Below, one piece after another: positions 21,148 to 26,800 of a DNA stretch of 26,800 nt. This stretch comes from a virus. The notes under the pieces are model-generated. The model did not search any database. It was not told the origin of the DNA and saw only the letters and a program-made list of their open reading frames with translations. A program made the translations under genes and the position numbers. How positions within the stretch are numbered: the stretch's first letter is position 1; every line of letters begins with the position of its first letter. Location of the stretch: positions 1 to 26,800 of IMG/VR virus record IMGVR_UViG_3300046753_000228. One strand, 5' to 3'.

Positions 21148-21433
21148 CGTTTAAATAGGTAATAGCTCGGGAAAGTAGAGAGATATCATCCTTAAATTTA
21201 CCTAGACCTTGGTTACATTCTTGGCAAAGTAGACCACGAACTCGATTACTAGAGTGGCAATGGTCTACAGCAAAACGGTCGCCTTTTCCTTTAGGGTTAG
21301 CAGAACCACAAATTTTACATTTGTAATCCTGCCTTTTTAGCATCTCATCGTATTGCTCTGATGAGATCCCGTAGCGTCTTTGTAAAAGATAGTTTCTTTC
21401 ATACTCCCGTCTTTGAGAACGGGTTTGATTCAT
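21128..21433 (-). CDS. Endonuclease VII-like HNH protein
   Basis: 101 aa. The pattern CKICG, then VDHCHSSNRVRGLLCQECNQ and GLGKFKDDISLLSRAITYL is that of the recombination endonuclease VII family (T4 gp49 zinc-binding His-Me-finger fold). T4 endonuclease VII resolves junctions, but short relatives in phages are often mobile nucleases. The N-terminus (RSQRREYERNYLLQRRYGIS) is the usual lead-in of these proteins. A separate T7-type resolvase exists at 6833-7186, so this is more likely a homing-type gene. Confidence 0.85.
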   Translation of the reverse strand: MNQTRSQRREYERNYLLQRRYGISSEQYDEMLKRQDYKCKICGSANPKGKGDRFAVDHCHSSNRVRGLLCQECNQGLGKFKDDISLLSRAITYLNDEEQSN

Positions 21434-21464
21434 TCTTCGGTTGCTTTCTTTTTCATAAATGTAA

Positions 21465-23210
21465 TTATGTTTGTGTTCCTACAACAGTGTCCCCGATCAT
21501 AAGTTTTCCATCAGTACCAACAGTCAGCTCATAAGCAGTACCACTTGTGTCGTAAAGACGAATTATATTAAAATGACCAGTACTCCATCGAGCAGTACCA
21601 GATCCCAAAGTCATAGTCTGAGTGCTGCCTGGTGCCAAAGCATTTTCTGATAATGTAAGGAGTTCCGCTTCAGTTTCATCTTCCCCTTCCCCTTCCTTAA
21701 CAAAATACTTAACCTGCCCACCACGTGCATTATGCTCAATTCTCAAATCTGGAATATCTGTTAATGAGGTAAACCCGGTTTCATCGAAGAACATAAAGGA
21801 ATTTCTACCGTTAGAACGAGAAATGAAGTTTGAATCATTTTTAGTAGCCGAGCCCTCAGGTGAAAGAACCCTATACTGAGATAAGATGTTTGTAGACTTA
21901 AAATCAGCTGCACTCTTTACATGGTAATCCCCATAAAACTTAGATGAACCAAGAGTAGCAAGACCTTTAGTTGGATCAGTAGAAGGATCAGATTGATTAG
22001 AAAAATTACCAGAGAATGTATATCTAGCAGGTAAATCATAAATTTTCTGCCCAACATCACGACCAATAGCCAGCTTGATATCACCTTCAGTGATAGTCAC
22101 ACTATCGACAATACTAGCATTTAATGCAAAGAGTGCTTTTGAATAGTGTGAGTTACGATCATGGAATGTGAGGCCATTGATGGCGAGGTCAAGACTGGTA
22201 TCGGAAGAGGTGTCAAAATAGAACACATTCTGGTTACCAGTTGCAGGATCCTCATCAGCAAAATCAGTCTCAACATGAAGATCAAAATGAAGTTGCTCAA
22301 AGTAATTACGAGCAGCACCATCTAAATTCTTACTGGCATGAAGTGTGATTAAATTAGTGTCAGGACTGTGTGCTGCATTTACACCAGCAACCAAATAACA
22401 AGCAATAAACTGGTGGAAAATAGCACCTGAACCAATCCAGACAGCTCCTCCTTTATTTGTCCTTCTAAAGTCACAGCGAATAAAAGTGTTTCTTAGGAAT
22501 GATCCAATATCACCAACCTGTGGTGTGCTCGTAAACTCAGAAGTAACTCCCCAGTGGTTGTGGCTATCTTGTATTAGGCAGTAAGAATTATGATTATTCC
22601 ATCCATTTTTAATGAAGACGTCATCAAAGTAAACATCTTCAGAGCAGAAGTTATAAACACCAGCCCAACCGTAGTAGCCTTTAATTTCTATGGTTGAGAA
22701 TCTATGACTATCTGAAGCTACACCATCAGCATTACGACCAATTTGAAAGGCACATCTAGGAATCTCAGTAATATCAGAAGTAGGATCACCTATAGTTGTA
22801 AAAGTACCTCCATTCCACATGCATTTACGGGAATTTAAAAGATCAAATGCAGGTTTTTCCGTCATCTCCAGCTTGAAAAAAGCACCTCGTGCTTCTACAT
22901 AGAAAGGAGAATGAGCAAGACGCCATGATGTTAGGTTAATGGTATCAGTAAGGCGATATTCACCAGGAGGTATGAGGACTTGAATTCCATACCCCTTTAC
23001 TTGGCTAGCTGTGTTAGCTGGTAGTCCTGTGTTTGGATCAGTGTAGCTAATGTTATCATAACCAAATGAATTATTAGCTTTTACATAATCAAAACAAGCC
23101 TGAATAGCAGCAGTGTCATCAGTAACACCATCACCAACTGCACCAAAATCTAATACGCTAACTCCATTGTTGGGCCAGTTAGCTAAGGCCCGTGTTTTAG
23201 TTCGTGTCAT
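21465..23210 (-). CDS. Tail spike with pectate-lyase-type beta-helix
   Basis: 581 aa. Residues 18-40 (VSVLDFGAVGDGVTDDTAAI) are the signature start of the pectate-lyase-3 beta-helix found in phage tail spikes that bind or cut surface glycans. Long stretches of short beta repeats follow to about residue 400. It lacks the T7 tail-fibre N-terminal anchor, so it must attach through another protein, probably the 1042-aa spike encoded just upstream. The C-terminus ends in a small beta domain (GTDGKLMIGDTVVG). Confidence 0.85.
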   Translation of the reverse strand: MTRTKTRALANWPNNGVSVLDFGAVGDGVTDDTAAIQACFDYVKANNSFGYDNISYTDPNTGLPANTASQVKGYGIQVLIPPGEYRLTDTINLTSWRLAHSPFYVEARGAFFKLEMTEKPAFDLLNSRKCMWNGGTFTTIGDPTSDITEIPRCAFQIGRNADGVASDSHRFSTIEIKGYYGWAGVYNFCSEDVYFDDVFIKNGWNNHNSYCLIQDSHNHWGVTSEFTSTPQVGDIGSFLRNTFIRCDFRRTNKGGAVWIGSGAIFHQFIACYLVAGVNAAHSPDTNLITLHASKNLDGAARNYFEQLHFDLHVETDFADEDPATGNQNVFYFDTSSDTSLDLAINGLTFHDRNSHYSKALFALNASIVDSVTITEGDIKLAIGRDVGQKIYDLPARYTFSGNFSNQSDPSTDPTKGLATLGSSKFYGDYHVKSAADFKSTNILSQYRVLSPEGSATKNDSNFISRSNGRNSFMFFDETGFTSLTDIPDLRIEHNARGGQVKYFVKEGEGEDETEAELLTLSENALAPGSTQTMTLGSGTARWSTGHFNIIRLYDTSGTAYELTVGTDGKLMIGDTVVGTQT

Positions 23211-23216
23211 AATAAA

Positions 23217-26200
23217 TTAGTTTGCTGATACAAGTTTCACGTCTACTGACCAATCAAGATCAACACCTGAGTCACCACTTACAAAGACTGTAAGAGCGTC
23301 AACGTCTTCTGGTGCTACATAAATGAATCTAGCCGAACCATTTAATTGAGCACCGCTGGTATGAGTTGGAGCACTAGCACTAGATGTACCCGAAGTTATA
23401 CAGAGATAAATATTGGAAGCACTAACAAAATAGTCACCAGCGCTATATGCATTGTCACCCTGAAAGGTATTACCGCCACCATTTAAAAGGATGAGTTTAA
23501 TAGGGCATTTGTTGCTAGTTAAATTGTTCAGCCTGTAGATTACTTCTTGATGAGGGTCTGAAAGATTACTTGCTGTGGTAGTTCTAATAACATACCTCTC
23601 TTCGCTAGCAATTACCTTGTTTGTTCCGTTTGTTGATGCTGCTGATGCGTTGATATAAATGAGATATGTCTGCTCAGGTGCTGTCGTGGCTACATTAAAC
23701 AGAAAAGGTTGTCCACCGGCGTAACCGGTAGTTGAAGTTGTGTAAGTATCATCGATGGTTGTGCCAGCTTGTGGCATCGTGTTATCCGATACAACTGTAC
23801 GCATGCCCTTAGCGATTGGAATTCTATAAGGTTGACCGTCTGTAGTATCTACTTTGGCAAAGTTGTTTGAAGTAAGTACAAGTGATTGATTAACAGCGGT
23901 AGCGCCTGACAGGTTCAGTTGTACGCTAGATCTGAGAGGGTTTTGAGAAGTATCAAAGTTACAACCAGTGATAGTGACCCCTCTCGCTTCAATAAAAGCA
24001 TCACCACCCGATAAAGAAGCAACATTATTGTAGTTATTATTGCCAAAGAAGCAGTTGGAAACAATCAGGTTTTCGACCTCAAGCCTGGTGTTACCAGCAC
24101 CTTCTACAATTAAGCCTCGGATACCTGCTTGTAAAAACTCACATTGGTCAAAAGACACTTCTTTAAATAGGTTGGTATAAGTACCAATGCTAGATGCGTC
24201 TACTGCAATTTTAACGCAATTAGAGGTACCACCTTGCGTCCCTCTGAATTTACAAGTAGAGAAGAATATGTCTTGATACAGTCTAGTGTTGCTGGTAACA
24301 GCCCCACCAATAAAAACATGTTGAGTTTGCCCTATGGCATTATCAAAGTATGTGTTAATAACACGTATATCAGTGATTGTATTGCTGTAAATAGTCCCCG
24401 CAGGAGTAACGCTTAAAGAACTTTCTATGCCACCAGTAGTATGGCATTGAGTAATGTACAAACCATCAACTGAATTCACCTTGATGACATTTTGAATGTT
24501 GTTATATCCTCCACCCCAGAACTCGCAATCTGTGATATGTAGACCACCTCCAGGGGTATAGCTATTGGAGGAGTCGTAGACACCATTTAGCTCCAGAAAA
24601 CATTCAGCGTTGGTTCTCCTGGCAGTGACTCTAAATTGACAGTTAGTAATTTCCCATTGATTAGCCCTATAACAAACTACATGCTTGTACCAACCATAGA
24701 ACGCACAATCTGAAATACCACCTAGTGACATCCTGTTTAATTGGATGGCCACTGCATTATCACTTACACTATAATTTACAAAAAATAAATTAGAGAAAGT
24801 AGTGTGATAAATGGGGGCAGACGTTGCTGCATCTACATTACCAGATAAATCCTCACCAACCATGAAAACAACAATGTCAGCATCAGTTGTTATCTTGCTT
24901 CCCTTGCCTGGATCGCCAAAGAAGCCAGCACCATCAAAAGTGGAGGGTACATTAATTGTTGAGGTGACATAATAATCACCACTAGGGAAGTATAAAGAAG
25001 CCCCAGAATCATTCATGTGACTTGGAAACTGAGTGGCTAAATAATTTATAGCTGCCTGAATAGCATCCGTATCATCAGTTACTCCATCACCTACAGCACC
25101 AAAGTCTTTAACACTTACATACTGCTCTAGACGCTGCTGTACGGTCTGTTCTACACCACTGCCGGGGTATGTATAAGTAATACCACCTGCACCTTGAACA
25201 GTACCGGTCTGAATGTAGTTACAGGAGTGAACATCAATGACATCACCTTCTACAGCACCTTGGGCAAGGATGATAGAGACCCTATCGTTAGCACCATAAT
25301 CAACATCCCTAGTAAGCAGAGCTCCATTAAGGAACACAGACTCAAACCCAGGGCTGTAAGCCAAGGGCAAAGTACCGCTACCATTACCAGTAAATACGGT
25401 TTGACCAGCATCAGCTTCATCTACCCACCGTGTATAGGGGAAGGTATCAAAGTTAGCACTTACTTCTACAACCTTAAGGCTGTTATAGCTAAGCACCATT
25501 GCTTCATCACCAGCCAGCAAAGGTTGCTTTAGTGTGATCCTATCTGAGGTGACTGTGTAGTCATCACTAGGGGTAAGGGTTGAACCATTAACCGTGACGA
25601 TCTCATTACCAGGGGCAATAGGGGCAATAGGGTCAAGGACAGTCTCACCACCACCTGCTTTGATGATATAGCGAACAACAGGTAGAGAAGAGATGTTTCC
25701 ACCTGATCCAATTAAGATTCCATCTACATACTGTTTGTTTACAGCATCAGCAGCATCTTCAGGACTACCTAGTGAGGTAATCTTCTGGTTAGACATGGCC
25801 AGTTGGCCTGTCATTGTGTCACCAGTGACGTTTACATATTTGCCATCTAAAGAATCTAACTCAGATTGAATCTCATCTATCTCAGATTCAAACTCAGATT
25901 CAATCCTATCTATCTCAGATTCAATTTCATCTATATTATCTTGAATACTATCAATCTCATCATTAATAGAATCAATTTGATCTTGCTGATCATCTGAAAC
26001 TTCATGTCCTTCTTCAATAGATTGACGTAGAAGTTCAAAATCACCGTTCAAATCAGTTGCTCTAATGGCTCCACCTTGTACAAAAGTAGAATACTTAGCA
26101 GTACCAAAAGATTGACTGATGTCTGTTTCACGTAAGATCTGAAAACTATCTGGAACTACATTCGTAAACCGAATTGCAGTGGCTCCATCAAATTCCCAGT

Positions 26201-26345
26201 CAGTGACGTATGTATATTCATTTGTATTTGTATCATAGGTACGTACTTTGACCTGTGATACTTGGTCATATTCAAATGTAATGGCATAACGGGTGGAGCC
26301 AGTATTTCTGTATTCGTTTATTACGTCGTTGTGAGTTAATGACAT
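23217..26345 (-). CDS. Tail fibre/spike with T7-type N-terminus and beta-helix
   Basis: 1042 aa. Residues about 1-110 match the T7 gp17 tail-fibre anchor domain that binds the tail tube (FEYDQVSQVKVRTYD, QILRETDISQ, AIRATDLNGDFELL). A coiled coil follows (about 118-168) built of Ile/Asp/Glu heptads, then a GDTMTGQLAMSNQKITSLG shaft motif (about 175-193). From about residue 415 comes a pectate-lyase-like beta-helix starting VSVKDFGAVGDGVTDDTDAI, the same motif as the second spike. It probably recognises host surface polysaccharide; no specific enzymatic residues can be named. Confidence 0.9.
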   Translation of the reverse strand: MSLTHNDVINEYRNTGSTRYAITFEYDQVSQVKVRTYDTNTNEYTYVTDWEFDGATAIRFTNVVPDSFQILRETDISQSFGTAKYSTFVQGGAIRATDLNGDFELLRQSIEEGHEVSDDQQDQIDSINDEIDSIQDNIDEIESEIDRIESEFESEIDEIQSELDSLDGKYVNVTGDTMTGQLAMSNQKITSLGSPEDAADAVNKQYVDGILIGSGGNISSLPVVRYIIKAGGGETVLDPIAPIAPGNEIVTVNGSTLTPSDDYTVTSDRITLKQPLLAGDEAMVLSYNSLKVVEVSANFDTFPYTRWVDEADAGQTVFTGNGSGTLPLAYSPGFESVFLNGALLTRDVDYGANDRVSIILAQGAVEGDVIDVHSCNYIQTGTVQGAGGITYTYPGSGVEQTVQQRLEQYVSVKDFGAVGDGVTDDTDAIQAAINYLATQFPSHMNDSGASLYFPSGDYYVTSTINVPSTFDGAGFFGDPGKGSKITTDADIVVFMVGEDLSGNVDAATSAPIYHTTFSNLFFVNYSVSDNAVAIQLNRMSLGGISDCAFYGWYKHVVCYRANQWEITNCQFRVTARRTNAECFLELNGVYDSSNSYTPGGGLHITDCEFWGGGYNNIQNVIKVNSVDGLYITQCHTTGGIESSLSVTPAGTIYSNTITDIRVINTYFDNAIGQTQHVFIGGAVTSNTRLYQDIFFSTCKFRGTQGGTSNCVKIAVDASSIGTYTNLFKEVSFDQCEFLQAGIRGLIVEGAGNTRLEVENLIVSNCFFGNNNYNNVASLSGGDAFIEARGVTITGCNFDTSQNPLRSSVQLNLSGATAVNQSLVLTSNNFAKVDTTDGQPYRIPIAKGMRTVVSDNTMPQAGTTIDDTYTTSTTGYAGGQPFLFNVATTAPEQTYLIYINASAASTNGTNKVIASEERYVIRTTTASNLSDPHQEVIYRLNNLTSNKCPIKLILLNGGGNTFQGDNAYSAGDYFVSASNIYLCITSGTSSASAPTHTSGAQLNGSARFIYVAPEDVDALTVFVSGDSGVDLDWSVDVKLVSAN

Positions 26346-26347
26346 AG

Positions 26348-26800
26348 TTATTTATTGGGGTTTTGTAAGATCTGTTGTCGTAAATCACCAGCAGTCTCTT
26401 TTGCACCTTTGAAATTACCTTGATTAATCTTGTCATCGACGATCTTCTGCAGTACACCTTGGTTAACAAGGTCTGCACGGTTACGTTCTAGTGATGCCCA
26501 AGCTTGATCAAAGGCAATATTATGCTCTTCATCTAATAGTTCATATAATCTAGTCTCTTTAATTGGGAAATCCTGTTGGTTTTGTAGTCCCCGTTCTTTA
26601 GCATAACGCTTTAGTTCATTCTGCCACCATTTATCAGGACGCATAAGTAGCTTCTCTACTTTTTTACCAAGTTTATATGTTTTACCCATGTAGGTATTGA
26701 TATAATTCAATTGATCCTTAGTTAATTCACGGTTATTGATTGGATTCCTACGTGGTTTCTGTAGTCCATCCCAACCTGTACGAAGTAGTTCTTCACGCCA
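26348..26800 (-). CDS. Probable internal virion protein, C-terminal end (runs off window)
   Basis: The frame is open to the window edge; the 150 visible residues are the end of a longer protein and not a separate gene (the first start codons inside the window are internal). The sequence is charged and helical (KLGKKVEKLLMRPDKWW, VDDKINQGNFKGAKETAGDL). In T7-like genomes the gene before the tail fibre is the gp16-type internal core protein, so that is the likely identity; no transglycosylase motif lies in the visible part. It ends two bases before the tail-fibre start. Confidence 0.6.
   Translation of the reverse strand, partial: WREELLRTGWDGLQKPRRNPINNRELTKDQLNYINTYMGKTYKLGKKVEKLLMRPDKWWQNELKRYAKERGLQNQQDFPIKETRLYELLDEEHNIAFDQAWASLERNRADLVNQGVLQKIVDDKINQGNFKGAKETAGDLRQQILQNPNK

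Overview
The window is part of a T7-like cyanophage (a cyanopodovirus of the Autographivirales type), with almost every gene on the minus strand. Evidence: a single-subunit RNA polymerase, T7-type SSB (gp2.5), endonuclease I (gp3), primase-helicase (gp4), family A DNA polymerase (gp5), 5'-3' exonuclease (gp6), a T7-type tail fibre N-terminus and a T7-type large terminase, together with cyanobacterial cargo: a high-light-inducible protein (hli), an NblA-like phycobilisome-degradation adaptor, a ribonucleotide reductase and a MazG-like enzyme. The NblA-like gene suggests a phycobilisome-containing host such as Synechococcus. No psbA is visible here.

Layout, read along the minus strand from high to low coordinates. 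(1) 26800-15224, late genes: end of a probable internal virion protein, a 1042-aa tail fibre/spike, a second pectate-lyase-fold spike, an endonuclease VII-like HNH gene, probable small terminase, a coiled-coil fibre-like protein, small genes with a second HNH gene, a 484-aa protein of unknown role, the large terminase and a small end gene, closed by a strong terminator at 15149-15171. (2) 15148-14364, a gene-free stretch with inverted repeats and two tandem sigma70-type promoters. It lies where late genes meet early genes, so it should be the junction of the genome ends (circularised or concatemeric assembly). (3) 14363-10856, small early genes (two KTSC-like paralogues, several orphan proteins, an RHH protein), then a MarR-like regulator and a tyrosine integrase. 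(4) 10763-1, RNA polymerase and the replication/nucleotide module, packed with stop-start overlaps of the ATGA/TAATG/TGATG type.

How it fits together: host RNA polymerase would start at the twin promoters, express the early genes, MarR, integrase and phage RNA polymerase, which then transcribes replication and virion genes. NblA, Hli, RNR and MazG would redirect host light harvesting and nucleotide pools.

Most notable: the DNA polymerase is split into an exonuclease gene and a polymerase gene by an HNH endonuclease gene, with no room for a self-splicing intron; an nblA-like gene is embedded in overlapping reading frames; the octamer TCACAATC occurs 13 times, only on the coding strand, mostly just upstream of genes; and the RNA polymerase appears to start at CTG.
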